Below the pieces are notes generated by a model. That model was not told the origin of the DNA and ran no database searches. It saw only the letters and a program-made list of their open reading frames with translations. Positions 13,723 to 21,770 of a stretch of DNA of 35,148 nucleotides are shown one piece after another. How positions within the stretch are numbered: the first letter of the stretch is position 1; each line of letters starts with the position of its first letter. Origin of the DNA: Mucilaginibacter psychrotolerans (lineage in GTDB: Bacteria > Bacteroidota > Bacteroidia > Sphingobacteriales > Sphingobacteriaceae); NCBI RefSeq assembly GCF_004519315.1, contig NZ_SOZE01000049.1, forward strand, positions 1 through 35,148, written 5' to 3'. Made by a program: the position numbers and the translations under genes.

Positions 13723-14964
13723 TTATATAACCGACCGATAGAAGGCCAGCAAGCCCTCGGTTACTTTATTTACATCGTGTTGTTGCTCTATCAACAGGCG
13801 GGCATTTTTGCCCACAGTTCGGCTGTATTCCTCATCGCGAATACACCTGAGCATGGCCTTGTAAAACTCATCTGCGTTGTTAGCGATAATGATGTCCTTC
13901 CCATCGGTAAAGTTGATGCCTTCGGCGCCTATGGTGGTAGAGATAATGCACTTTTGCATGGCCATACCTTCTACTATCTTTACGCGCATGCCGCCGCCGC
14001 TCAGCAGCGGAACGATCATAATAGATTTGCTGTTTACAAACTCCAGCGCATCATCTACCTCACCCTGTATAAACACTTTTCCGGGCACCTCGTATTCGTC
14101 AAACTCTTCGGGGATGCTGTTGCCCGCCACATAGAACTTTACCTTCAGGTCCCCGTCCACTATTTCCTTGTGAAAGTTTTCTATAAACCATTCTATCCCT
14201 TCGCGGTTGGGCAACCAATCCAGCGAGCCTAAAAAGAATAAGCTGGGGTATTCGGTCTTATCGGGTTCGGGGCAATAGCGCGTTAAATCAACCCCAATGG
14301 GTAGTACCTGCAAAGGTATTTTGGCGCCGAATGATAGCATGGAGGTTTTATCCTGCGCCGTAAACACGGCGATCCCGTCGAATTTGTTCAGCAGTTCCAG
14401 CTCGTAGGTTTTTACGCGGCGGGCAAGCAGGTTTAGGTACCATTTTTTAAAGGGGTCGCCTTTTTGTTGAGCCAGCCTGCGCCATACCTGGTGCTCTATA
14501 TTGTGCGCACGGTATATTACCTTGGCCCGGGATGCTTTGCGTATAGCGCTGAGATAAGGCGCTACAAAGAGCCCTTCCAGCTGCACAATGTCATAAGTGT
14601 TATCCTTCAGGTTCTGCACCAAAAGCTTCTCGAAACCCGCGGTATAATACTTATCGATATTATAGGGGTTTTTGGTGAACAAGTTGCTTACGAACTCTAC
14701 TGCAGATACGTGGGTGTCGATATCATACTCGGTGTAGGCTATTTTGTTGAGCAGCTCGTCGCGTTCAGAAATCTTATCGGTATGTTTTTTTACGTTGATA
14801 GAAATGAGCGATACCTGATGCCCATGCGTAACCAGGCCTTTTATGGTATTGCCTACCACAATAGGATAACCTCCGTTTTGGGGGAACGGTACACGGTGCG
14901 TTAAAATAAGTATCCTCAAGGCGTTGTTTATAACTGGTTTGGCCAAAGGTATCAAACGAGGCAC
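13723..14964 (-). CDS. Glycosyltransferase family 4 protein
   Basis: This 413-residue GT-B fold enzyme is likely a retaining sugar transferase for surface polysaccharide or glycolipid. The N-terminal Rossmann domain begins ALRILILTHRVPFPQNGGYPI. The linker VLPIGVDLTRYCP and the strand LFFLGSLDWLPNREGIEWF start the C-terminal domain. The nucleotide-sugar site is IVPLLSGGGMRVKIVEGMAMQKCIISTTIGAEGI, with the E-x7-E-like pattern of GT4 enzymes. The ATG at 14964 gives 15 extra residues; the TTG at 14919 just before RILILTH is a plausible alternative. It starts 18 bp after the rnhB stop, so the two are probably co-transcribed. The acceptor cannot be inferred. Confidence 0.88.
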   Translation of the reverse strand: MPRLIPLAKPVINNALRILILTHRVPFPQNGGYPIVVGNTIKGLVTHGHQVSLISINVKKHTDKISERDELLNKIAYTEYDIDTHVSAVEFVSNLFTKNPYNIDKYYTAGFEKLLVQNLKDNTYDIVQLEGLFVAPYLSAIRKASRAKVIYRAHNIEHQVWRRLAQQKGDPFKKWYLNLLARRVKTYELELLNKFDGIAVFTAQDKTSMLSFGAKIPLQVLPIGVDLTRYCPEPDKTEYPSLFFLGSLDWLPNREGIEWFIENFHKEIVDGDLKVKFYVAGNSIPEEFDEYEVPGKVFIQGEVDDALEFVNSKSIMIVPLLSGGGMRVKIVEGMAMQKCIISTTIGAEGINFTDGKDIIIANNADEFYKAMLRCIRDEEYSRTVGKNARLLIEQQHDVNKVTEGLLAFYRSVI

Positions 14965-14982
14965 GCTTTGGCAACGCGAGGC

Positions 14983-15579
14983 CTAAAAAATAGTCAGTTG
15001 TGGATCGGTAATGCGGAAAGTTTTACGATGATATGGCGTATGGCCCAGCTCAAGCACCGCATTGCGGTGGCTTACCGTTGGGTAACCTTTGTTGCTTAGC
15101 CAATTGTATTCGGGGTGTTCGGCGGCAATCTGGCACATGTAATCGTCGCGATAGGTTTTGGCGAGTATCGATGCTGCCGCAATACTGAAGTATTTGCCAT
15201 CGCCTTTAATGATGCAGGCATGCGGTGTGCTACCATATTTATTGAAGCGATTACCATCGATGATCAAAAACTGCGGCGTTAAATGCAGCTTCTCAATAGC
15301 GCGGTGCATAGCTAAGAACGATGCGTTGAGGATGTTTATCCGGTCTATTTCGTGGTTATCGCACCATGCAACGGCGTGGGCGATGGCCGTTTGCTCAATT
15401 TCTGTGCGCAGCTGGTAGCGCGCTTCTTCGCTGAGCTGTTTTGAATCGTTAAGCAAACGATGGTCAAAGTCGTGCGGAAGGATTACCGCAGCGGCAAATA
15501 CCGGTCCCGCCAGGCAACCCCTGCCGGCTTCATCGCAGCCTGCTTCCAATAAATCGTGCTGGTATCGTGCTAATAACAT
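14983..15579 (-). CDS. rnhB: Ribonuclease HII
   Basis: This 198-residue nuclease removes RNA from RNA/DNA hybrids and single ribonucleotides in DNA. The catalytic motif is EAGCDEAGRGCLAGPVFAAAV, giving Asp16 and Glu17 in the DEAGRG signature. The third acidic residue is in FLIIDGNRF. The C-terminal NKGYPTVSHRNAVLELG is also diagnostic. Length fits the family. The start ATG at 15579 places the motif at the normal distance. A GATATTTG box resembling a -7 element lies about 20 bp upstream. It leads a two-gene unit with the GT4 gene. Confidence 0.96.
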   Translation of the reverse strand: MLLARYQHDLLEAGCDEAGRGCLAGPVFAAAVILPHDFDHRLLNDSKQLSEEARYQLRTEIEQTAIAHAVAWCDNHEIDRINILNASFLAMHRAIEKLHLTPQFLIIDGNRFNKYGSTPHACIIKGDGKYFSIAAASILAKTYRDDYMCQIAAEHPEYNWLSNKGYPTVSHRNAVLELGHTPYHRKTFRITDPQLTIF

Positions 15580-15697
15580 TCTGGTTTCCTTGCGGCAAAT
15601 ATCTTAATTACTGCATTGGGCCACAACAGGCTTCAAGAAAAAAAAACATATTGCAGTTTAATAGAAAACCGTTCGCGCAAAGTAATGTTGCTATCAC

Positions 15698-16138
15698 ATG
15701 CGGGTTCTTGTAATTATATTCACGCTTTGGATGGTATTGGTAAGCGGCTTAGCTTTTGCGCAAAAAAGGCCGCCTTTGCCGCATGGCTCAGTGTACGGAC
15801 TAAAGCCAAATACCATGGGCCCGGTAAGCGCCGCGCAGCTGGAAACACGCATGGACAGGCAAACCCGTATCACAACCGCGGTTAGGGGCCGCGTTATCCG
15901 TGTAACCCAACCCAAAGGCGGCTGGTTTGAAATGGATGCAGGCCAAGGGAGAATCATCGCCGCGCATTTCAAGAACTACGGAATAAATTTGCCTAAGGCC
16001 CTTGCTGGTCGCATAGTTATTATGGATGGCGTGGCGCAAAAGCCCATTAGCCCTAACGATAAAATAGCCGGGAAGAAAACGACCACTCCAAAGAAGCCCT
16101 TGATATTTGAGGTAAGGGGATTGATGGTGGATGAGTAG
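15698..16138 (+). CDS. Secreted DUF4920-like protein lacking the usual cysteines
   Basis: This 146-residue protein has a signal peptide (MRVLVIIFTLWMVLVSGLAFAQ). The mature domain VRGRVIRVTQPKGGWFEMD, ARFK-like AHFKNYGINLPKALAGRIVIMDGVAQK matches the layout of DUF4920, an OB-like secreted domain. In the family as I know it, the first strand pair holds two cysteines (VC...GCW). Here those positions read VTQPKGGW, so any metal- or disulfide-related function would be lost. The last 30 residues are Lys/Pro-rich, then EVRGLMVDE. It is the last gene before the recombinase region and has no operon partner. Confidence 0.65.
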   Translation: MRVLVIIFTLWMVLVSGLAFAQKRPPLPHGSVYGLKPNTMGPVSAAQLETRMDRQTRITTAVRGRVIRVTQPKGGWFEMDAGQGRIIAAHFKNYGINLPKALAGRIVIMDGVAQKPISPNDKIAGKKTTTPKKPLIFEVRGLMVDE

Positions 16139-16154
16139 AGGCCGTTATCAGGCA

Positions 16155-16227
16155 CTATTTTAGATTTTCATGGAAAACTAAAATAAGGGCAACGGTTATT
16201 TTAGTTATTGATACAAAACTAAAATAG
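16155..16227. promoter_or_regulatory. Two tandem TATTTTAG dyads upstream of the integrase
   Basis: The word YTATTTTAG occurs four times in alternating orientation: 16155-16163, 16178-16186, 16196-16204 and 16219-16227. Starts are 23, 18 and 23 bp apart, so there are two dyads repeating every 41 bp, each with an 8-bp perfect stem and a 14-bp spacer. This regular layout 195 bp before a tyrosine recombinase suits arm-type recombinase sites, an excisionase or repressor binding array, or an attachment region. Which one is unknown. Confidence 0.5.
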
Positions 16228-16348
16228 CGATGGGTTTCAAACCCTAATTGATTTATACCAGTGTGGTTTGATACGTTTAAAAATGGCGTTTTTGCTAAGG
16301 CTGAAAGCCATTTTATAATAGATTGAGCCATACAGGGCCACCAAAATC

Positions 16349-16365
16349 GTTAACAATCCGTTAAC
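16349..16365. promoter_or_regulatory. Paired GTTAAC sites near the integrase promoter
   Basis: GTTAAC occurs at 16349-16354 and 16360-16365, 11 bp apart, each a perfect palindrome preceded by C. One helical turn of spacing, about 60 bp before the integrase ATG, suggests a dimeric repressor operator. A TAGCTTGC box (two-part match to TAnnTTTG) follows directly. Confidence 0.3.
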
Positions 16366-16421
16366 AGAATTCTTAGCTTGCTGATGCGAAAATACAAATT
16401 TTCACATTAACAAAATTCGCA

Positions 16422-17696
16422 ATGGCAACCGCTAAAATCATCACATGGAGCCGCCCTGATAAGGACGGCCAGTACCCAATTGGCATCAAGATCTGGTGCA
16501 ACGGAAAACCCTCTTACATTTTCGAAGGGCACACGCTACCCAACCGTGACCTTTGGGACGCAAAAAAACAAGAGGTGAAAAAATCCTTTCCAAATGCTGC
16601 ACGGCTCACCAATTACCTGAGCAAAAAGCTTTCTGAGGCACGCGACAAAGCCCTGCGACTTGAAACAGACGAATTGAAAGTTTCCGCGCAGCAGATAAAA
16701 GCGACCATCCGGGACAAAGCAAACGGGAAACAAAAAAGCAAAGGCGTACCGTTCAAAGAAATCGCCGATCAATATTTGAAAGAACAATTTGAATGCGGAA
16801 ACCGCGATGTTTACCTGGCGGATAAAAGCCGTCTGGTGCGTTTCTATGAATTTAGCAAAAACGATGATTTGCCGGTATCAGCAGTTAATGCAGATTTTTT
16901 GCACCGTTACACTGTCTACCTGCGCAAAGACAGGAAGAGGGTGGGCAACAGCAAAACATCGCCAAAACCTTTGAGTGAACGGACAATCATCAACCACTTG
17001 CTGATTATCCGAACGCTATGGAACAGGGCGATTACTGCTAAAGCCGTATCTAACGAAAATTATCCTTTCGGTGCCGATGGAAAAATACTGATCAAGTTCC
17101 CGGAGTCCATCAAGATCGGGTTAAACGAAGTAGAACTAAACCAACTTGAAACACTTGATTTATCAGACAAACCATCTCTCAACCATGCACGGAATGTTTG
17201 CCTGGTAGGTTATTATTTCGCCGGGATGCGTATCACCGATACGCTGCTACTCAAATGGTCCGACTTTCAGAACGGGCGGCTATATTACAAGATGTCGAAG
17301 AATGGTGAGCCCGGTTCTTTAAAAATGCCCGCAAAAGCCGCTGTCATCCTGGAACAATACAAATCCGTACAGAACATTAACGGGCTGGTATTTCCAGACC
17401 TGAACCGATTAAACAATCTCGACGACCGCATGAAACTGCGCAAAGAAATCAACACTGCCGAAAATCGAATCAACAAAGCCATCAAAGTTGTCATGACAAA
17501 AATGGCATGCACCAAGAATATATCGCCGCATAAATTCAGGCATAGCTTTGCCCAGCGGGCAGAAGAAATGAACGTGTCGCCAAAAGTATTGCAAAGGCTT
17601 TACCGGCATGAATCCATCAATACGACGATGATCTACCAATCTAATTTCTCCCATCAAAAAGCGGATGAGGCATTGGATGCCGTAGTGGGGTTTTAA
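16422..17696 (+). CDS. Site-specific tyrosine recombinase / integrase
   Basis: This 424-residue protein cuts and joins DNA through a phosphotyrosine intermediate and probably integrated the island to its right. The N-terminus (ITWSRPDKDGQYPIGIKI) is an arm-DNA-binding-like domain, followed by a SAM-like core-binding domain (FKEIADQYLKEQFE to about residue 200). All catalytic residues are present: Arg270 (AGMRITDTLLLKW), His370 and Arg373 (HKFRHSFAQ), His396 (YRHESINTT) and Tyr405 (MIYQSNF). It resembles the integrases of Bacteroidota conjugative or integrative elements. An intrinsic terminator follows. No tRNA or clear att duplication was seen, so the ends of the element are not defined. Confidence 0.94.
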   Translation: MATAKIITWSRPDKDGQYPIGIKIWCNGKPSYIFEGHTLPNRDLWDAKKQEVKKSFPNAARLTNYLSKKLSEARDKALRLETDELKVSAQQIKATIRDKANGKQKSKGVPFKEIADQYLKEQFECGNRDVYLADKSRLVRFYEFSKNDDLPVSAVNADFLHRYTVYLRKDRKRVGNSKTSPKPLSERTIINHLLIIRTLWNRAITAKAVSNENYPFGADGKILIKFPESIKIGLNEVELNQLETLDLSDKPSLNHARNVCLVGYYFAGMRITDTLLLKWSDFQNGRLYYKMSKNGEPGSLKMPAKAAVILEQYKSVQNINGLVFPDLNRLNNLDDRMKLRKEINTAENRINKAIKVVMTKMACTKNISPHKFRHSFAQRAEEMNVSPKVLQRLYRHESINTTMIYQSNFSHQKADEALDAVVGF

Positions 17697-17779
17697 TTCA
17701 ACAAAACCGACGCGAGCCATTATTATCCCATCTCAATTGAACGGATTAATTAAGGGCCGACTTAGCAAAACATCAAAAC

Positions 17780-17812
17780 AAAACCCCGGCACACTCGCTG
17801 TTTCGGGGTTTT
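17780..17812 (+). terminator. Intrinsic terminator after the integrase
   Basis: A perfect 9-bp stem (AAAACCCCG, 17780-17788; CGGGGTTTT, 17804-17812) with a 15-nt loop lies 84 bp after the integrase stop and ends in four T. It would work in either direction because the other arm ends in A's. Confidence 0.75.
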
Positions 17813-18226
17813 AACCTAAACCTTATCACAATGATGGCGGATGCCACCAATAGTAGAAAATCAAAAGTAGTATTTTCTTTTTAAGTTAATTCTGTCATTT
17901 CGCCCAAAACCATCTTTTCCTGTCGCAGACGTAGCATTTATTTGAGCGGTATCCAAAACAATACCGTTTTAAACAATATCGGGCGGGGTGTACGATTCCA
18001 ATGAGTGCTTCCGCAGACACAAGGACGTTTCTTAACGGTTGAAGTGGGGGAATTTGCCATGAAAACTTTTGTTTAAGTCCTCATAATGTTTGGTCGTAAT
18101 TGGTACTCTAATATAAAAAACAAACGCCTTGAGTTGAATTAAAAGTTAAATCTCATCAGGCTTGTTATTTTCAAGCTCCTTATAGATAGTAAGAGCGGCG
18201 ATACTAAACAAACACAGATTTTTACA
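17813..18226. other. Non-coding stretch between integrase and membrane protein
   Basis: No ORF here looks like a gene. One small hairpin is seen: CGGTAT (17947-17952) and ATACCG (17961-17966) followed by TTTT, a weak terminator at best. The stretch may hold decayed sequence or the 3' end signals of the minus-strand gene at 18227. Confidence 0.5.
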
Positions 18227-18727
18227 TTACGCGTTTTTATTATGCCGCGCAAACCAAGCAAGGCTTTTTTCAATCGAAATTTTATTGTCGTAAATATCGC
18301 GCCCCTCTACTTTGAGGTGCAGCGCGGAGAGTTGTTGCCGGAATAACTCGATCATTTCTTGATTGTCGCTCGGATCGAGTTGTTCAGAAAAGACCAATAA
18401 AAACCCGCCGGGGATAACCACTTTCTTATTCGTATCGGTAACTTCTATGTGATGGTATTTTTTGGGGTCTATTTCCAGACAGTCTTGTATCCGATATGAT
18501 TTCTTTCCATTTCTGGTAAAAGTCAATTTGTCCACGGTCATCGGGCCAACCCCATTGTTTTGCACATGGACAAATAGCAGCCCATCACGGTCCATCAAAT
18601 CTATCTGCGGCAGAGGCTTTACAGATTTCTGGTTATGGACGCGCTGTTGGCGCGCTTGATCAAAGGCAATCAGTATTGCAAGAAAAGAAAGAACGAGAGA
18701 AAAAATCAGAACCATCGCAGTCACCAT
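18227..18727 (-). CDS. Hypothetical single-pass membrane protein
   Basis: I do not recognise this 166-residue protein. Residues about 4-24 (AMVLIFSLVLSFLAILIAF) form one transmembrane helix or uncleaved signal anchor, followed by a basic, Gln-rich linker (DQARQQRVHNQKSVKP). The rest looks like a beta-sandwich: LLFVHVQNNGVGPMTVDKLTF, an IPGGFLLVF strand, and ALHLKVEGRDIYDNKISIEKSLAWF. The phrase NNGVGPMTV resembles small extracytoplasmic beta domains attached to a single helix. It stands alone between two recombinase genes and points away from the serine recombinase, so it is probably element cargo. Confidence 0.65.
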   Translation of the reverse strand: MVTAMVLIFSLVLSFLAILIAFDQARQQRVHNQKSVKPLPQIDLMDRDGLLFVHVQNNGVGPMTVDKLTFTRNGKKSYRIQDCLEIDPKKYHHIEVTDTNKKVVIPGGFLLVFSEQLDPSDNQEMIELFRQQLSALHLKVEGRDIYDNKISIEKSLAWFARHNKNA

Positions 18728-18822
18728 ATGATAAAAATTCGCTTCGATTTGCTTATTAGCAAACCATCCTCAACACATAAGTAAAAAGCTGCTTTATTTC
18801 ACAAAGTAAAAGTTTAAAATCA

Positions 18823-18848
18823 CTGATTTACAATGCTTTTTAAATCAG
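18823..18848. promoter_or_regulatory. Dyad CTGATTTA-N10-TAAATCAG before the serine recombinase
   Basis: An 8-bp perfect inverted repeat with a 10-bp spacer (26 bp overall) lies 72 bp upstream of the serine recombinase ATG, in a 193-bp spacer between divergent genes. The size fits one resolvase dimer subsite. It could equally be an operator for either gene. Confidence 0.35.
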
Positions 18849-18920
18849 CCTTAAGCGATATTTAATCATTTTCTACTCAAATATAAACGATGGTTTAGTG
18901 GTGAGCAACAAAGGACGCAC

Positions 18921-19595
18921 ATGGAACAGGCAGTTGCGTATTATAGGGTCTCAACTGGCAGGCAAGGCAGGAGCGGCTTAGGGTTAGAAGCACAGCAGAA
19001 CACAGTAGAGCAATACTGTCAAAATAACGGCTATGAATTGCTAACACAGATAATAGAAGTGAAATCTACCCGCAAGGAGCGTGCGGGTTTGTTCGAGGCA
19101 CTCGACCTGTGTAAGCGTAACAAGGCAACGTTGGTTGTTGCTAAACTCGACCGATTGGGAAGGGACGTGGAACAGATTGCCAGGCTGTTTAATCAGAAAT
19201 CAAAAATTGAGGTTAAGGTAGCTGATAACCCGCATGCCAACAAGTTCACTATCCATATCCTTGCGGCGGTAGCAGAAGAACAAAGGCAGCGTATTAGCGA
19301 TACGACCAGAGAGGCACTCAGGGCTGCGAAAAATCGCGGCGTTGAGCTTGGAAAAAACGGTAAATTCTTTTTATCGGTTGCCAATAAGCAGGCAGCCGAA
19401 GATTTTGCCCTCAAAATGGCTCCTGTTATCCAGCGATTGAAGAAACGGGGCATCGTTACCGAGCGTGCGGTATGCAAAGCGCTTAATAAAAAAGCCGTGC
19501 CTACTTTTTACGCCATTGGCAGATGGCACCCGAGTTCTGTCCATACATTATTAACGAGAATAAATAAACAGGAAAACGAAATACAGATTAATTAA
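18921..19595 (+). CDS. Small serine recombinase (resolvase/invertase family)
   Basis: This 224-residue enzyme cuts DNA through a phosphoserine. The catalytic Ser11 lies in AVAYYRVSTGRQGRSGLGLEAQ, and the active-site arginines are in VVAKLDRLGRDVEQIARLF. The E-helix region LAAVAEEQRQRISDTTREALRAAKNRG leads to a C-terminal part of about 80 residues ending WHPSSVHTLLTRI, which resembles the DNA-binding tail of recombinases. It is too short for a large serine integrase, so resolution or inversion is more likely. It ends 12 bp before the RiPP precursor start, so the precursor may be co-transcribed with it. Confidence 0.9.
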   Translation: MEQAVAYYRVSTGRQGRSGLGLEAQQNTVEQYCQNNGYELLTQIIEVKSTRKERAGLFEALDLCKRNKATLVVAKLDRLGRDVEQIARLFNQKSKIEVKVADNPHANKFTIHILAAVAEEQRQRISDTTREALRAAKNRGVELGKNGKFFLSVANKQAAEDFALKMAPVIQRLKKRGIVTERAVCKALNKKAVPTFYAIGRWHPSSVHTLLTRINKQENEIQIN

Positions 19596-19607
19596 ACTCA
19601 ATTTATC

Positions 19608-19802
19608 ATGACGACAGTAAACAACAACGACATCCTTTTTGACGATTTATCCGCGACCCGTTCAGCGAACATTTCGAATAATTCGGTAAATCTTTCTTTT
19701 TCTTATGGAGATTGCAGCAACAGGTTTGAAGTACAGACGGCTAATAACAACAGCATAAACGATTTGCAAACCTCGATTAACTACGGTGATTGCAGTAATT
19801 AA
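19608..19802 (+). CDS. Putative RiPP precursor with two YGDCSN cores
   Basis: This 64-residue ORF has no recognised domain. It is hydrophilic, Asn/Ser-rich (MTTVNNNDILFDDLSATRSA at the start) and contains the identical hexapeptide YGDCSN twice, at residues 33-38 and 59-64, the second being the C-terminus. Each is preceded by NNS(V/I)N within about 11 residues, so the region looks like a duplicated core. The only two Cys are inside the repeats. The two hexapeptides use different synonymous codons at four of six positions, which points to selection on the peptide. A radical SAM enzyme starts 28 bp after the stop. The most likely role is a substrate of that enzyme, with residues 1 to about 23 as leader. 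Confidence 0.7.
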   Translation: MTTVNNNDILFDDLSATRSANISNNSVNLSFSYGDCSNRFEVQTANNNSINDLQTSINYGDCSN

Positions 19803-19830
19803 TCTGAAATTTCTCAATCGGATCGCACTT

Positions 19831-21153
19831 ATGAACCTGATACCACGTAAATCGCCTGATTTATTGCTACGCCCTGTTGGCGATGGCCTTGCTTATGCGG
19901 TGAATTGTACCTATCCCAATTCATTCCGCTTGCTGAACCAACGCCAGCAGAAGATTTTAGAGGCGGTGAACGGCGTTGATGATGTGAAGGCAATTGCCGA
20001 TAAACTGGCAATGCCATTGGATACGCTGGATCAGTTTTTTGCCATGCTTGGCGAAACTGAGCTTATCAGCTTTGACGGGTTTTCCGTGCCGGTAAAGCCA
20101 GCCGCGCCGCAACTGCTCAATTTCTGGATACACACGACCAACGCCTGCAACCTGGGCTGTAGCTATTGCTATATCTCTACGCTGAACACGGGCAAAGGCA
20201 TGACGGAAGCCGTAAGAATGCAATTGCTTCACAAAATGGTGGAGGCAGCGCAAAAAGATGGCATCCGGCATATACGGTTGCGGCTTGCAGGCGGCGAACC
20301 GTTAGGGCAATTCAATAACTGGAAAATATTTATTCCCGAGGCAAGGAAAGCGTTGGCGGCTGTAGGCTGCAAGTTTGATGCGGGCTTTGTGACCAACTTA
20401 ACCATGCTAAGCGATGAGATTATCGATTTTGCCAAGCAGTACGGCATCGGCTTTGGCGTATCGCTGGACGGTGTCGAAAAAACGCACGATGCTACGCGCA
20501 GTTTCCGGTCCGGTTGCGGTTCATTCGGCATTGTCGATACGAATTTGCGCAAGCTGATTGCGGAAGGCATTCCGGTATCAATTAATACGGTTGTAACCAA
20601 TCTCAACCTTACAGGTTTGCCGGAATTAACCCGCTACCTTGTCGCGTTAGATATTCCGTTTCGATATTCCATTGTTAAGGGCGAAAAAATCCACGCTGAA
20701 TTATTAGACGAATATTTGTCGGCATCCTATGCCATCATGCAGGAAGCCATCGAAAACGGCTGGCAGTTCTCTAAACGCTTCCAGTTCTGCGACCTTAAGC
20801 CGAATGAACTGGGTTTCCAAACCTGTGCCTCGGGGTTCTCGGGCGGTGCGGTATACGTTGATGGTACGTTTAAATACTGCCATGTTCAATTCGGGGATGA
20901 TAACGTCCCCGGCGTTTCTATTTTCAACGACGAATTAAGCCTTGTGGACATGATCGCCAGCGGCGAACATCACGAAGATGCAAAATCCGACGATTGCAAA
21001 AAATGCCGCTATCGTTCTGTTTGCACTAGCGGATGTCCCGTTTACCGAGTGGACGGCAAAGACCCGCAATGTAGCCTTTACCACCGTTTTATTCCGAAAT
21101 ACTATGAACTTCAGGCCAAAGAACGATTAATATTGTTCTCCAAAATGAAATAA
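19831..21153 (+). CDS. Radical SAM/SPASM peptide maturase with N-terminal RRE-like domain
   Basis: This 440-residue enzyme has three parts. Residues about 10-85 (LLLRPVGDGLAYAVN, then RQQKILEAVNGVDDVKAIADKL) look like a PqqD-type RiPP recognition element. Residues about 95-320 are the radical SAM barrel with the cluster motif CNLGCSYC (Cys106, Cys110, Cys113) and the RLAGGEPLGQF SAM-binding segment. The C-terminal SPASM region carries auxiliary-cluster cysteines including C389-x2-C392-x5-C398-x3-C402-x11-C414. This architecture is that of enzymes that crosslink Cys, Tyr or Asp side chains in ribosomal peptides. The ATG at 19831 is chosen over a GTG at 19786, which would overlap the precursor gene. 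No protease or exporter gene is adjacent. Confidence 0.88.
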   Translation: MNLIPRKSPDLLLRPVGDGLAYAVNCTYPNSFRLLNQRQQKILEAVNGVDDVKAIADKLAMPLDTLDQFFAMLGETELISFDGFSVPVKPAAPQLLNFWIHTTNACNLGCSYCYISTLNTGKGMTEAVRMQLLHKMVEAAQKDGIRHIRLRLAGGEPLGQFNNWKIFIPEARKALAAVGCKFDAGFVTNLTMLSDEIIDFAKQYGIGFGVSLDGVEKTHDATRSFRSGCGSFGIVDTNLRKLIAEGIPVSINTVVTNLNLTGLPELTRYLVALDIPFRYSIVKGEKIHAELLDEYLSASYAIMQEAIENGWQFSKRFQFCDLKPNELGFQTCASGFSGGAVYVDGTFKYCHVQFGDDNVPGVSIFNDELSLVDMIASGEHHEDAKSDDCKKCRYRSVCTSGCPVYRVDGKDPQCSLYHRFIPKYYELQAKERLILFSKMK

Positions 21154-21770
21154 GATAACGTAGTAAATTCACAAGTCAACTTTTACGATGATGTATTGCC
21201 GTTTTATCTATAATTATAGACTCGCTTGCTTAAACGTTTTGGGTTTTATGCAACCGTGATTGGGACGAGCAGAATAATCAACGCGCATGCAGGATTGAAC
21301 GTGTCGGAGGTAGAGCCAGGCACCTTCAAAATTAAAGAACCAAGATCAAAAATACGTCGTTGCCGCTGTGTTGTCTATTTTTTTGAGATTATTTGAAAAT
21401 ACTTTTTTGAAATTAATCGCTTCTTCATAACTTACAGACGAATTCCTTAAACTTATATCACAAGTCGTATGAAAAAAGTCTGCCAAAATTTTCTATATAT
21501 GGTGCAAATGCGTGAAGCACCTATTCCTTTTATTTTCTGGCCAGTTCAATCAACCTCGCTCAGGCGCGTTTTTGGCGTTAGTCTATTCGTTTATTACGGG
21601 GGAAACGCTGTGCCCTTCAATAGAGAATTCCAAATTAAACATTGTGAATTTTAATCTTAATCGCCGCCATCGAATATCGCACAACTTTGACTGCATAATC
21701 TTTTTGTTTTTAGATGCAATTGGTATTGCGGACCTCAGGCATTAAACAACCATACCTTAAACACAATTTC
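21154..21770. other. 617-bp spacer between the RiPP locus and the RHS operon
   Basis: No convincing gene is present. A 61-codon ORF at 21469-21654 has no signal sequence, repeat or family resemblance and is probably spurious. No strong hairpin with a T-run was found after the radical SAM gene. The region presumably contains the RHS operon promoter; no exact TAnnTTTG box was found. Confidence 0.5.

Noticed and set aside
16139..16421. tRNA gene as integration target beside the integrase
   Set aside because: I looked for cloverleaf arms and a T-loop motif and saw none in this stretch.
19786..19830. GTG start giving the radical SAM protein 15 extra residues
   Set aside because: It would overlap the precursor gene and the added residues show no domain; the ATG at 19831 leads straight into the RRE-like domain.
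21469..21654. 61-codon ORF in the spacer before the RHS operon
   Set aside because: No family likeness, signal sequence or clear start context; probably chance.
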